Of a DNA stretch of 64,000 nt, positions 1-8,731 are shown piece by piece (position 1 is the stretch's first letter; each line of letters begins with the position of its first letter). The DNA comes from Blastococcus sp. TF02-8 (GTDB taxonomy: Bacteria; Actinomycetota; Actinomycetes; Mycobacteriales; Geodermatophilaceae). The stretch is from NCBI RefSeq assembly GCF_003319175.1, contig NZ_QOHK01000007.1:124001-188000 (forward strand), in the 5' to 3' direction. The notes beneath the pieces are model-generated. The model worked only from the letters and a program-made list of their open reading frames with translations, was not told the origin of the DNA and did no database searches. Both the position numbers and the translations under genes were made by a program.

Positions 1-13
1 CCCCGGCCCCGCG

Positions 14-85
14 GACCCGTCCGCCCCGGCCCTCGGACCGGAGCGGACGGGTCTGCTGCGACCGGCTCCCCCGTGCAGCCGGTCG
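14..85. terminator. two hairpins, possible terminators
   Basis: Two inverted repeats lie in the non-coding start of the window. Positions 14-24 pair with 43-53 (11 bp, GACCCGTCCGC) and 59-67 pair with 77-85 (9 bp). No T-tract follows, as is common in high-GC actinobacteria. They may end a gene that lies left of the window. The rest of 86-230 shows no gene. Confidence 0.4.
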
Positions 86-230
86 CGGTCTGCCGCGTCG
101 TTGCGGTCGACCGGTGCCGACATGTCGACACCGCGTTGACAACGCGAGACCGTGCCTTCCGGTTACGGATACGTCCCGGGACGACGCTGTGGCCCACGCC
201 ACGCAGGTCGAGGTGTCGACCTGGCGCGGC

Positions 231-252
231 GGCGACACGTCGACGTGTCGCC
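231..252 (-). terminator. 22-bp perfect palindrome after the VWA gene
   Basis: Positions 231-252 form a perfect 22-bp palindrome centred on ACGTCGACGT, 13 bp beyond the stop codon of the minus-strand VWA gene at 266. Position and symmetry suit a terminator, although a loop-less palindrome could also be a protein-binding site. The repeated GTGTCGAC words at about 120-130 and 212-220 are related in sequence. Confidence 0.4.
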
Positions 253-265
253 CCGGGCGGCCTGC

Positions 266-1669
266 TCAGAGGGTCGTGACGAACTCGGTCAGCTGGGCCG
301 CGTTGCGGCACTCGACCATGTCGATGACCTCGCCGTACCGGTCGGCCGCGGAGTCGCCGCTCCCCCACAGCCGACGCGGCTCCGGGTTCAGCCAGTGCGC
401 CGAGCGCGCCCGTCGCACCAGCTCGGCGAGCACGGGGACGCCGGCCTGGCGGTAGTTGGTCCGCCCGTCGCCGAGCACCAGCAGCGACGTCTTCGGGCCG
501 ACCGCCGAGGCCCAGCGGTCGGCGAACACATCGAAGGCGGTCCCGTAGTCGCTGTGCCCGTCGTAGGCCACGACCTGGGCCTCACGACCGATCCGCGCGA
601 TCGCGTCCGCGACGTCGGCACCCGGCCGGAAGAAGCGGGTGACCTCGTCGGTGGAGTCGACGAAGGCGAACGCCCGCACGCCGCTGAAGTGCTCGCGCAG
701 CGCCTGGGTGAGCATCAGCGTGAAGTGGCTGAACCCCGCGACCGAGCCGCTGACGTCGCAGAGCACGACCAGCTCGGGCTTGTGCACCTTACGCGGCCGG
801 TGGTGGGTGACCACCGGGACGCCGCCGGTGCCGAGCGAGGCCCGCACCGTCTTGCGGAAGTCCAGCCGGCCCTCGCGGCCCAGGCGGCGCCGGGCCGACA
901 ACCGCACCGCGAGCCGGCGGGCCAGCGGGGTGACCGCGCGGCGCAGCTCGGCGAGGTCCGCGGCCTGGGCCCGGAGGAAGTCGACCTGGTCGGCCAGCGG
1001 GCGGACGGCGTTCTTCGCGACCCGGTCCCGCCCCTTCTCCGACGCGGTCCGGCGGCGCACCTCGGCCTCGACCGCGGACTTGAAGGCGGCCAGCCGGTCG
1101 CGCACCGTCTGCCGGGCCACCTGCTCGGCGAGCCCGCCGCGCCCGGCATCCCCCAGCAACCCCGCCAGCAGCTGGGCGACCAGCGTGTCGGGTGAGAGCG
1201 CCCGCATGACGCGGTAGCTGAAGTAGGACTGCCCCGAGGGCGTCGGCTGCCCCTGGCCCAGCTGGTCGACCGCCTCGCGGGCGAACCGGCGCAGCTCCTC
1301 CGGGTCACCGTCGGTGAGGAGCCGGAGCAGCTCGGCGCGCATCAGGTCCGCGAGCGCGGCGTCGTCCGGCACGTCGAGGGTGGACTCCCCGCCCTCGGCC
1401 GAACCGTCGGCGGCGGCGTCGGCCGCCGGGCGGTCGCCCAGCGGCCACCAGAGGTCGAACAGCACGTCGTAGGTCTGCCGCTGGGCGGCCCGCTGGAGGA
1501 GGACCGCTGCCAGGCCGTGCCGGAGCTGCTCCCGGTCGAGCAGGTCGACGACGGTCAGGATCTCCGCGGCGTCGACCGCCTGGCTGATCCCCACCGGGAT
1601 CCCGGCCTCGCGGACGGCCCGCACGAAGCCGTCGAGGTGCCCCGCGAGCCCGCCGACCGCCGCGCCCAT
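266..1669 (-). CDS. VWA domain-containing protein (CoxE-like)
   Basis: Predicted 467-residue soluble protein. The C-terminal half is a von Willebrand factor A domain with a MIDAS motif DVSGS at residues 305-309. The N-terminal half is helical and charged, as in the CoxE/YehP-type VWA proteins that partner MoxR AAA ATPases. I place the start at ATG 1669, which overlaps the stop of the moxR-like gene (ATGA); the longer open frame to 2344 is only the antisense-frame shadow of that gene. The pair is probably translationally coupled and acts as a chaperone that inserts metals or remodels a target complex. The target is not in the window, so the specific role is unknown. Confidence 0.88.
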   Translation of the reverse strand: MGAAVGGLAGHLDGFVRAVREAGIPVGISQAVDAAEILTVVDLLDREQLRHGLAAVLLQRAAQRQTYDVLFDLWWPLGDRPAADAAADGSAEGGESTLDVPDDAALADLMRAELLRLLTDGDPEELRRFAREAVDQLGQGQPTPSGQSYFSYRVMRALSPDTLVAQLLAGLLGDAGRGGLAEQVARQTVRDRLAAFKSAVEAEVRRRTASEKGRDRVAKNAVRPLADQVDFLRAQAADLAELRRAVTPLARRLAVRLSARRRLGREGRLDFRKTVRASLGTGGVPVVTHHRPRKVHKPELVVLCDVSGSVAGFSHFTLMLTQALREHFSGVRAFAFVDSTDEVTRFFRPGADVADAIARIGREAQVVAYDGHSDYGTAFDVFADRWASAVGPKTSLLVLGDGRTNYRQAGVPVLAELVRRARSAHWLNPEPRRLWGSGDSAADRYGEVIDMVECRNAAQLTEFVTTL

Positions 1670-2562
1670 CAGTTCAGCCGGAGCTCGGCGGCGGCGCGGG
1701 TCTGGTCGCTGGCGTGCTTGAGCACCACGCCGAGGGTGGAGCTCATCGCCGACTCGTCGAGGGTGTCCAGGCCGAGCTCGAGCAGTGTCTGCGCCCAGTC
1801 CAGGGTCTCCGAGATCGACGGCGACTTCTTCAGCTCCAGCCCGCGCAGCGCCCGGACGGTGCGCACCAGCTGGTCGGCCAGACCGGGCGCGAGGTCGGGC
1901 ACGCGGGAGAGCACGATCTCGCGCTCCCGCTCGGCCGTCGGGTAGTCCAGAGCCAGGTACAGGCAGCGCCGCTTGAGCGCCTCGGAGAGCTCCCGGGTCG
2001 CGTTCGAGGTGAGGACGACGGTGGGCCGGCGGGTCGCGGTCACCGTGCCGAGCTCGGGGATCGTCACCTGGAAGTCCGAGAGCACCTCCAGCAGCAGCCC
2101 CTCGACCTCCACGTCGGCCTTGTCCGTCTCGTCGATGAGCAGGACTGTCGGCTCGGTGCGCCGGATCGCGGTGAGCAGCGGGCGGGAGAGCAGGAACTCC
2201 TCGCCGAAGATGTCGTCGTGGACGGTGTCCCAGTCGGCGCCGTCGCCCGGACCTGCCCCGGACTGCGCAGCCTGGATGCGCAGCAGCTGCTTCTTGTAGT
2301 TCCACTCGTACAGCGCCCGCGCCTCGTCGAGACCCTCGTAGCACTGCAGGCGGATCAGCTCCGAGCCGGTGGCCGCCGCGAGCGCCTTGGCCAGCTCGGT
2401 CTTGCCGGTGCCGGCCGGCCCCTCGACCAGCAGCGGCTTGCCGAGGCGGTCGGCCAGGAACACCGTCGTCGCGATCTGCGCGTCGGGCAGGTAACCCGCC
2501 CCGGACAGCCGCTTGCTGACGTCGGCGACCGAGGAGAAGTTCGGGGACTGCTGGCGGGGCAT
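1669..2562 (-). CDS. MoxR-family AAA+ ATPase
   Basis: 297 residues. Walker A GPAGTGKT is at 48-55 and Walker B (VLLIDE) at 140-145, followed by the TSN sensor region typical of MoxR (VVLTSNATREL). MoxR ATPases work with VWA proteins to remodel or mature partner complexes. This gene sits directly upstream of, and overlaps by 4 bp with, the VWA gene, the usual arrangement. proA lies 31 bp upstream on the same strand, so the three may be cotranscribed, although that neighbourhood probably carries no functional meaning. Confidence 0.92.
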   Translation of the reverse strand: MPRQQSPNFSSVADVSKRLSGAGYLPDAQIATTVFLADRLGKPLLVEGPAGTGKTELAKALAAATGSELIRLQCYEGLDEARALYEWNYKKQLLRIQAAQSGAGPGDGADWDTVHDDIFGEEFLLSRPLLTAIRRTEPTVLLIDETDKADVEVEGLLLEVLSDFQVTIPELGTVTATRRPTVVLTSNATRELSEALKRRCLYLALDYPTAEREREIVLSRVPDLAPGLADQLVRTVRALRGLELKKSPSISETLDWAQTLLELGLDTLDESAMSSTLGVVLKHASDQTRAAAELRLN

Positions 2563-2593
2563 CGGGCTCCTGCTCGGGGCGGTGGGGTGCGGG

Positions 2594-3847
2594 TCAGCGA
2601 GTGTGGCCGTTGCCCGTGACGACGTAGGTGGTGGAGGTCAGTTCCGGCAGCCCGAGCGGGCCCCGGGCGTGCAGCTTCTGGGTGGAGATGCCGATCTCGG
2701 CTCCGAAGCCGAACTCGCCGCCGTCGGTGAACCGGGTCGAGGCGTTGACCATCACCGCGGCGGAGTCCACGCCCGCGGTGAACGCGGCGATCGCCGCGGC
2801 GGAGTCGGCGACGATCGCCTCGGTGTGCCCCGTGCTCCAGCGGGCGATGTGCTCCAGCGCCTGCGGGAGGTCGTCGACCACCCGCACGGCCATGTCCATG
2901 GAGAGGTACTCGGTGGCCCAGTCCTCGTCGGTCGCGGGCACCACGGCGTCGTGGGCGGCCCGGGAGGCGTCGTCCCCGTGGAGGTCGACGCCGGAGCCGG
3001 AGAGGGCGGCGAGCAGCCGGGGAAGGTGCGGGTAGTCGCGGTGCACCAGCAGCGTCTCCGCGCTGTTGCAGACGCTCACCCGGTGGGTCTTGGAGTTGAG
3101 GACGACGGCCTCGGCGATCCCGGGGTCCGCGGAGGCGTCGACGTAGACGTGCACGTTGCCCTCCCCCGTCTCGATCACCGGCACCCGCGACTCGCGCACG
3201 ACCCGCTGGATCAGCGAGGCGCCGCCGCGCGGGATCACGACGTCGACCAGGCCGCGGGCGTTCAGCAGCTCGCCGACCGAGGCCCGGTCGGCGGGCAGCA
3301 GCTCGACGGAGCCTCCCGGCAGGCCGGCCTTCTCCCCCGCCTCGGTGAGGACGGCGACCAGCGCGGTGTTGGTGGCGAAGGCCGACGCCGACCCGCGCAG
3401 CAGTGCCGCGTTGCCGCTCTTCAGGCAGAGCCCGGCGGCGTCCACGGTCACGTTCGGCCGGGCCTCGTAGACGATGCCGACGACGCCGAGGGGCACGCGG
3501 ACCTGCTTCAGCTCCAGCCCGTTGGGCAGCCGGGAACCGCGGACGACGTCGCCCACCGGGTCGGGCAGCGCGACCAGCTGGCGCAGCGCGTCGGCCACCC
3601 CGGCGACCCGGGCGGCGTCCAGTCGCAGCCGGTCGAGCACCGACGCCGGCGTTCCGGCGGCGGCCGCGGCGTCGACGTCGGCGGCGTTCGCGGCGAGGAT
3701 CTCCTCGGTCCGCTCGACCAGCGCCTCGGCCATCGCGGTCAGTGCCGCGTCCTTGGTGTCGGTGGGCAGGGCGCGCAGCACCCGGGCGGCCGCTCTCGCG
3801 CGCAGCGCGGCGGCACCGATCAGGGGGAGCTCGGCGACCTCGGTCAC
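2594..3847 (-). CDS. proA: glutamate-5-semialdehyde dehydrogenase
   Basis: 417 residues, the normal length for ProA. It reduces gamma-glutamyl phosphate to glutamate-5-semialdehyde with NADPH, the second step of proline synthesis. The aldehyde-dehydrogenase-type catalytic cysteine is Cys260 in the context [10 protein letters not shown], and the conserved KSGNA segment is near 143-147. proB lies about 3.8 kb away on the same strand, separated by the inserted znu-zur operon and def, so the two genes are not in one operon here. It is divergent from znuA, with 87 bp between the starts. Confidence 0.97.
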   Translation of the reverse strand: MTEVAELPLIGAAALRARAAARVLRALPTDTKDAALTAMAEALVERTEEILAANAADVDAAAAAGTPASVLDRLRLDAARVAGVADALRQLVALPDPVGDVVRGSRLPNGLELKQVRVPLGVVGIVYEARPNVTVDAAGLCLKSGNAALLRGSASAFATNTALVAVLTEAGEKAGLPGGSVELLPADRASVGELLNARGLVDVVIPRGGASLIQRVVRESRVPVIETGEGNVHVYVDASADPGIAEAVVLNSKTHRVSVCNSAETLLVHRDYPHLPRLLAALSGSGVDLHGDDASRAAHDAVVPATDEDWATEYLSMDMAVRVVDDLPQALEHIARWSTGHTEAIVADSAAAIAAFTAGVDSAAVMVNASTRFTDGGEFGFGAEIGISTQKLHARGPLGLPELTSTTYVVTGNGHTR

Positions 3848-3921
3848 GCCCCGAGCCTACGCGGGAGTGCCTGCGACCTCGGCGTCCCGACCCGATCGGA
3901 CGACGCACCTGCACCGTATGC

Positions 3922-3934
3922 GAGAATGATTCTC
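3922..3934 (+). promoter_or_regulatory. Zur-like operator palindrome
   Basis: GAGAATGATTCTC is a perfect 13-bp palindrome around a central G. It matches the core of actinobacterial Zur boxes (TGAAAATGATTTTCA type). It abuts the ATG at 3935 and covers an alternative in-frame ATG at 3926. A repressor bound here would block both transcription and the start region of znuA. The zur gene at the end of the same operon supports autoregulation by zinc. Confidence 0.72.
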
Positions 3935-4873
3935 ATGAGCAGTCGACTGGCGCGCACCGCCACCCTCGCCGCGCTGACCACGACGGCACTCGTCGCGGCC
4001 GGCTGCGGCACGGACGCAGGCGGGGGTTCCAGCGGTGACGGGCTGACCGTCGTCGCCGGCTTCTACCCGCTGGAGTGGGCCGCCGAGCGGGTGGGTGGGG
4101 ACCGGGTGTCGGTCTCCTCGCTCACGCCCGCCGGAGCCGAGGCGCACGACCTGGAGCTCACGCCCCGCGACGTCGCCGCCGTCTCCGAGGCCGATCTGCT
4201 CGTGTACCTGGACGGCTTCCAGCCGGGGCTGGACGACGCGGCCACCACCGAGGCCGGCGACGCCGCGTGGGACGCCGGGCAGGCCGCCGACCTCCTCGAG
4301 GCCGCACACGGGGACGAGCACGGGGACGAGGAGCACGACCACGGGGACGAGGCCGTCGACCCGCACTTCTGGCTCGACCCGACCCGCCTCGCCGCCGTGG
4401 GCGACGCCCTGGCCGACCGCCTCACCGAGCTGGACCCCGAGGGCGCCGACGTCTACGCATCGAACGCCGCCGCCCTGCGGGAGGACCTCGAGGCCCTCGA
4501 CGCCGACATGACCGCCGGGCTGGCGAACTGCGCCGTCGACACCCTGGTCACCAGCCACGAGGCCTTCGGGTACCTCGCCGACCGCTACGGTCAGGAGGTG
4601 GTCGGCATCAGCGGGCTGAGCCCGTCCCAGGAGCCGAGCGCCGCGGATCTCGCGCGGATCACCGCCCTGGTCCGCGACCGCGGCATCACCACCGTCTACA
4701 CCGAGACCCTCGTCGACCCCGCCGTCGCCGACACCGTGGCCGAGGAGGCCGGGGTCCGGACCGCCGTCCTGGACCCCCTCGAGGGTCTCGGCGACCAGTC
4801 GCCCGGCGAGGACTACCTGCAGGTCATGCGCGCCAACCTCGCCACCCTCCGGGAAGGGCAGTCCTGCTCGTGA
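3935..4873 (+). CDS. znuA: zinc ABC transporter substrate-binding lipoprotein
   Basis: 312-residue cluster A-I solute-binding protein. A lipoprotein signal ends with VAAGC, lipidated Cys24. Candidate zinc ligands are His71, His144, His208 and Glu257 or Asp281, and there is a His/Asp/Glu-rich loop at about 125-139 (HGDEHGDEEHDHGDE), the hallmark of zinc rather than manganese binders. It captures Zn2+ outside the membrane for ZnuBC. The start is ambiguous: ATG 3935 gives a standard signal peptide, while ATG 3926 adds three residues and lies inside the Zur box. No Shine-Dalgarno is obvious, so a short or leaderless transcript is likely. First gene of znuA-znuC-znuB-zur. Confidence 0.93.
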   Translation: MSSRLARTATLAALTTTALVAAGCGTDAGGGSSGDGLTVVAGFYPLEWAAERVGGDRVSVSSLTPAGAEAHDLELTPRDVAAVSEADLLVYLDGFQPGLDDAATTEAGDAAWDAGQAADLLEAAHGDEHGDEEHDHGDEAVDPHFWLDPTRLAAVGDALADRLTELDPEGADVYASNAAALREDLEALDADMTAGLANCAVDTLVTSHEAFGYLADRYGQEVVGISGLSPSQEPSAADLARITALVRDRGITTVYTETLVDPAVADTVAEEAGVRTAVLDPLEGLGDQSPGEDYLQVMRANLATLREGQSCS

Positions 4874-5679
4874 GCGACACCCCGGCCGTGCGGCTGCGCG
4901 ACGCCAGCATCGGCTACGACGACGTCCCGATCGTCACCTCCGTCGACCTCACCGTGCAGCGCGGCGAGGCGGTCGCCGTCCTGGGCTCGAACGGCTCGGG
5001 GAAGACCACCCTCGCCCGCGGGATGCTGGGGCTGGCGCCGGTCCTCGGTGGCGAGGTCGAACTGCTGGGTGCGCCCGTCGGGCGGCTGCGCGATCGCGGG
5101 CGGGTCGGCTACGTGCCGCAGCGGCACACCGTGAGCGGCGCCGTACCCGCCACCGTCCGCGAGGTCGTGTCGGTCGGTCGGCTCGCCCGCCTGGGCCTGT
5201 TCCGCCGGCTGCGTGCCGCGGACCGGGTCGCCGTCGGCGAGGCGGTGGCCGCCGTCGGCCTCGCCGACCGCATGGAGGAACCGGTGGCCTCGCTCTCCGG
5301 TGGGCAGCAGCGCCGGGTGCTGGTGGCCCGCGCGCTGGCCGCCCAGCCGGAGCTGCTGATCATGGACGAGCCCACCGCCGGTGTGGACGCCGCCAGCCAG
5401 GAGGCGCTGGCCGGGGTCCTCGCGCGGATCTCCGCCGCGGGGACCACCCTCCTGGTGGTCACGCACGAGACCGGACCGCTGACCGGCGTGCTCACCCGCG
5501 CGGTCGTCGTCGACCAGGGGGGCGTCCGCTACGACGGCCCGCTGGCCGGCGCCGAGGAGGCGGCCGGTCACGGTCACCACCACTGCGACCCCGGCGAGGA
5601 ACCCTCCTCCCCCGGGTACCGGCTCGACCAGCCGACGGTCACCTCCCGGTCGGCCCGGGCACTGGGCGGGGGGCGCTGA
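4870..5679 (+). CDS. znuC: zinc ABC transporter ATP-binding protein
   Basis: 269 residues starting at GTG 4870, which overlaps the znuA stop (GTGA). Walker A GSNGSGKT is at 39-46, the Q-loop glutamine is Gln84, the signature LSGGQ is at 142-146 and Walker B LLIMDEP is at 162-168. The C-terminus carries a short His stretch (HGHHHC), probably a zinc-handling tail. It powers uptake through ZnuB. It is followed by znuB after 1 bp. Confidence 0.94.
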   Translation: MSDTPAVRLRDASIGYDDVPIVTSVDLTVQRGEAVAVLGSNGSGKTTLARGMLGLAPVLGGEVELLGAPVGRLRDRGRVGYVPQRHTVSGAVPATVREVVSVGRLARLGLFRRLRAADRVAVGEAVAAVGLADRMEEPVASLSGGQQRRVLVARALAAQPELLIMDEPTAGVDAASQEALAGVLARISAAGTTLLVVTHETGPLTGVLTRAVVVDQGGVRYDGPLAGAEEAAGHGHHHCDPGEEPSSPGYRLDQPTVTSRSARALGGGR

Positions 5680-5680
5680 C

Positions 5681-6679
5681 GTGGAGGTCCTCCAGTACGG
5701 CTTCATGCAGCGGGCGCTGTTCGCCTCGCTGCTGGTCGGGCTCGTCGCGCCGGCGGTCGGCATCTTCCTGGTGCAGCGCCGACTCTCCCTGCTCGGCGAC
5801 GGGTTGGGGCACATCGCCCTGACCGGCGTCGCGATCGGCGTGCTGACCTCCACCGCTCCGGTGGGCGCGGCCTTGGTCGCCGCCGTCCTGGGCGCGGTGC
5901 TCATCGAGCTGGTCCGCGCGCGCGGCCGCACCAGCGGCGACGTCGCGCTCGCGGTGCTCTTCTACGGCGGCATCGCCGGGGGCGTCGTGCTGCTCAGCCT
6001 CGCCCCGCGCGGCCAGGCCACCAACCTCGAGGCCTACCTGTTCGGCGCGATCACCACGACCAGCGGCAGCGACCTCGCCGTCTTCTCGGTCATCGCGCTC
6101 ACGGTGGTGGTCGTCGTGGGCCTCCTGGGCCAGCGGCTGTACGCGGTGAGCGACGACGAGGAGTACGCCCGCGCGGTGGGCCTGCCGGTCCTGGCGCTGA
6201 ACGTCGTCCTGGCCGCGCTCGTCGCCTCGACCGTGGTGCTGTCCATGCGCGTCGTCGGCCTGCTGCTGATCAGCGCGCTGATGATCGTGCCGAGCGCGGT
6301 CGCCCAGCTGGTGGCCCGCAGCTTCCGGCAGGCCCTCTACCTCGCCTGCGCCATCGGCCTGGTCGTCAGCGTCGCCGGGACGACGACGTCGTACTACACG
6401 GGCACCCCCTCCGGCGGCACCATCGTGCTGCTCGCGATCGCCCTGTTCCTGGTCGTCGCCGCGGCCGTGGCGCTGCGGGAGGCCACCTCCCGCCGTCGCC
6501 ACCACCGCCGGGGTGACGTGCACGGCGCCCACCCGCACGAGCACGGCGAGGGCTGCGGGCACCGGCCGGTGCCGCACGGGGACCACGTCGACTACGACCA
6601 CGACGGGCACCTGCACGCGCCGCACCTGACCACCAGCGGGGTGCACTACGACGAGCACGGCACGGAGGTCCCCCGATGA
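5681..6679 (+). CDS. znuB: zinc ABC transporter permease
   Basis: 332 residues from a GTG start, one base after znuC. It is an ABC-3 family permease with about 7-8 hydrophobic segments over residues 10-270, followed by a roughly 60-residue cytoplasmic tail rich in His, Asp and Gly (for example HGAHPHEHGEG). The tail is longer than in most family members and looks like a metal-binding extension that matches the His-rich pieces of ZnuA and ZnuC. The stop overlaps the zur start. Confidence 0.93.
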   Translation: MEVLQYGFMQRALFASLLVGLVAPAVGIFLVQRRLSLLGDGLGHIALTGVAIGVLTSTAPVGAALVAAVLGAVLIELVRARGRTSGDVALAVLFYGGIAGGVVLLSLAPRGQATNLEAYLFGAITTTSGSDLAVFSVIALTVVVVVGLLGQRLYAVSDDEEYARAVGLPVLALNVVLAALVASTVVLSMRVVGLLLISALMIVPSAVAQLVARSFRQALYLACAIGLVVSVAGTTTSYYTGTPSGGTIVLLAIALFLVVAAAVALREATSRRRHHRRGDVHGAHPHEHGEGCGHRPVPHGDHVDYDHDGHLHAPHLTTSGVHYDEHGTEVPR

Positions 6680-7098
6680 CCGCGTCCGGGCCGGCCGAGG
6701 GGACCTCCCGCCGGCCCAGCCGCCAGCGCAGCGCCGTCCTCGCCCTGCTCGAGGAGCTCGGCGGGTTCCGCAGCGCCCAGGACCTGCACGGCCTGCTGCG
6801 CGGGCGGGGCGACACCGTCGGACTGGCGACGGTGTACCGCGCCCTGCAGGCCCTGGTGGACGACGGTCTGGTCGACGTGCTGCGCAGCCCCGACGGCGAG
6901 GCCGCCTACCGTCGCTGCTCCCCCAGCCACCACCACCACCTGGTCTGCCGCTCCTGCGGCCGGACCGAGGAGGTCGCCGACCCTCCGGTCGAGCGGTGGG
7001 CGGCGCGCATCGCCGACGAGCACGGCTTCGTCGACGTGCAGCACGACCTCGAGGTGTTCGGCACCTGCGCCGACTGCGCGGCCGCCGCGCGGAGCTGA
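6676..7098 (+). CDS. zur: Fur-family zinc uptake regulator
   Basis: 140 residues. An N-terminal winged helix (about 15-80, with LATVYRALQALVDDGLV) is followed by a metal-binding dimerisation domain. His85-88, then Cys91/Cys94 and Cys131/Cys134 form the two CXXC pairs of the structural zinc site. It starts at ATG 6676, overlapping the znuB stop (ATGA). Encoded at the end of the operon it should repress, it probably acts at the palindrome 3922-3934 when zinc is plentiful. Confidence 0.93.
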   Translation: MTASGPAEGTSRRPSRQRSAVLALLEELGGFRSAQDLHGLLRGRGDTVGLATVYRALQALVDDGLVDVLRSPDGEAAYRRCSPSHHHHLVCRSCGRTEEVADPPVERWAARIADEHGFVDVQHDLEVFGTCADCAAAARS

Positions 7099-7102
7099 GC
7101 CC

Positions 7103-7585
7103 TCAGCGGTCGCGCAACGCCCGCAGTGCGGTCTTGCGGGCCTCGCCGGTCAGCCGGTCGAGGAAGAGCTTGCCGTCGAGGTGGTCGACCTCGTGCTGGA
7201 GGCAGCGGGCCATCAGGCCGCTGCCCTCGACACGCACGGGTTCACCCTTCAGGTCCACGCCCTCCACGACGGCGTGCATCGCCCGCACGGTCGGCGCCCA
7301 GATGCCGGGCACCGAGAGGCAGCCCTCGTCGCCGTCCTGGGTCTCCTCCGACAGCTCCACGATCCGCGGGTTCACCACGTGCCCGATGACGCCGTCGATG
7401 TTGTACGAGAACGCGCGCAGGCCGACCCCGATCTGGTTGGCCGCCAGCCCGGCCCGGCCGGGATGGTCGACGGTCTCCAGCAGGTCGCGGACGAGCGCGG
7501 CCAGGTCGCGGTCGAACGAGCGCACCTCGTCGCAGGGTGTGCGCAGGACCGGGTCACCGACTTCGCGGATGGGGCGGATCGTCAC
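7103..7585 (-). CDS. def: peptide deformylase
   Basis: 160 residues. All three deformylase motifs are present: G-GLAANQIG at 46-53, EGCLS at 87-91 with Cys89 as metal ligand, and QHEVDH at 130-135 with His131, His135 and catalytic Glu132. It removes the formyl group from nascent N-terminal methionine. It is convergent with zur, with only 4 bp between stops, and no hairpin separates them. Confidence 0.96.
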   Translation of the reverse strand: MTIRPIREVGDPVLRTPCDEVRSFDRDLAALVRDLLETVDHPGRAGLAANQIGVGLRAFSYNIDGVIGHVVNPRIVELSEETQDGDEGCLSVPGIWAPTVRAMHAVVEGVDLKGEPVRVEGSGLMARCLQHEVDHLDGKLFLDRLTGEARKTALRALRDR

Positions 7586-7615
7586 CCGGGCAGTCTCTCA
7601 GCCGCCGGCCGAGCC

Positions 7616-8731
7616 TCAGCGCAGGCGTCCGACCAGCACCATCTCGTCGCGGTGCACGACCTCGCGCCGGTGCTCCGGGGGGAGGTCGCCGGTCTTGCGG
7701 CCCAGCAGCGCCGGCATCTCGCGGGCGTCGTAGGCGACCAGCCCGCGGGCGACCACGGCGCCGTCGGGACCGACCAGCTCGACCGGGTCGTCGGCGAGGA
7801 ACTCCCCCGAGAGCCCGGTGATGCCGGCAGCCAGCAGCGAGGCGTGCCGCTCGCGGACGGCGGTGACGGCACCGGCGTCGAGGAGCAGCCGACCGCGCGG
7901 GCGGCTGGCGTAGCGCAGCCAGAACTGGCGGGCGCTGGGCCGCTTGCCCATCGGGGCGAACATCGTGCCCACCTGGTCACCGGCCAGTGCGCCGGCAGCC
8001 CGCGGCGTGGAGGTGACGACGACGGGCACGCCGGCGTGCGCCGCGATGAACGCCGCCTCCACCTTGGTGGCCATCCCCCCGGTGCCGACACCGTTGCGGG
8101 TCGCCGAGCCGAGCGTGACAGCGGCCAGGTCGGCCGGCTCCCGCACGGTGTCGACCAGCTGCGCCGGGCCGGTGCGCGGATCACCGTCGTAGACGCCGTC
8201 CACGTCGGAGAGCAGCACCAGCGCCTCGGCGCGCGAGACGTGCGCGACGAGGGCGGCGAGCCGGTCGTTGTCCCCGAACCGGATCTCGTCGGTGGCCACC
8301 GTGTCGTTCTCGTTGACGATCGGCAGCACCCCCAGGTCCAGCAGCCGCTCGACGGTCTGGCGGGCGTTGCGGTAGTGGTTGCGCCGGGTCAGGTCGTCGG
8401 CGGTCAGCAGCACCTGGCCCACGGTGATCCCGTGCCGGTCGAACGCGTCGGCGTAGGTCTGCACCAGGCGCAGCTGCCCGACGCTGGCCGCGGCCTGCGC
8501 GGTGGCCAGGTCCCGCGGCCGCCCCTCGAGCCCGAGCGGGGAGAGCCCCGCGGCGATCGCGCCGGAGGACACCAGGACCACCTGCCGGCCCGACGCCCGG
8601 ACGGCGGCGAGGACGTCGACCAGTGCGATGAGCCGGTCGGCGTCCAGCCCGCCGGGCAGGGTCGTCAGCGAGGAGGACCCCACCTTGACCACGACCCGGT
8701 CGGCGCCGGCGATCTCCGGACGCGCGGTCAC
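7616..8731 (-). CDS. proB: glutamate 5-kinase
   Basis: 371 residues: an amino-acid kinase domain (about 1-255) plus a C-terminal PUA domain (about 275-365), the long bacterial form. It phosphorylates glutamate in the first step of proline synthesis and is normally feedback-inhibited by proline. KVGSSSLT near the N-terminus and the NENDTV and GTGGMATK segments are characteristic. I start it at GTG 8731, which overlaps the obg stop (GTGA); longer frames run into obg. The gene follows obg, as in many actinobacteria. Confidence 0.95.
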   Translation of the reverse strand: MTARPEIAGADRVVVKVGSSSLTTLPGGLDADRLIALVDVLAAVRASGRQVVLVSSGAIAAGLSPLGLEGRPRDLATAQAAASVGQLRLVQTYADAFDRHGITVGQVLLTADDLTRRNHYRNARQTVERLLDLGVLPIVNENDTVATDEIRFGDNDRLAALVAHVSRAEALVLLSDVDGVYDGDPRTGPAQLVDTVREPADLAAVTLGSATRNGVGTGGMATKVEAAFIAAHAGVPVVVTSTPRAAGALAGDQVGTMFAPMGKRPSARQFWLRYASRPRGRLLLDAGAVTAVRERHASLLAAGITGLSGEFLADDPVELVGPDGAVVARGLVAYDAREMPALLGRKTGDLPPEHRREVVHRDEMVLVGRLR

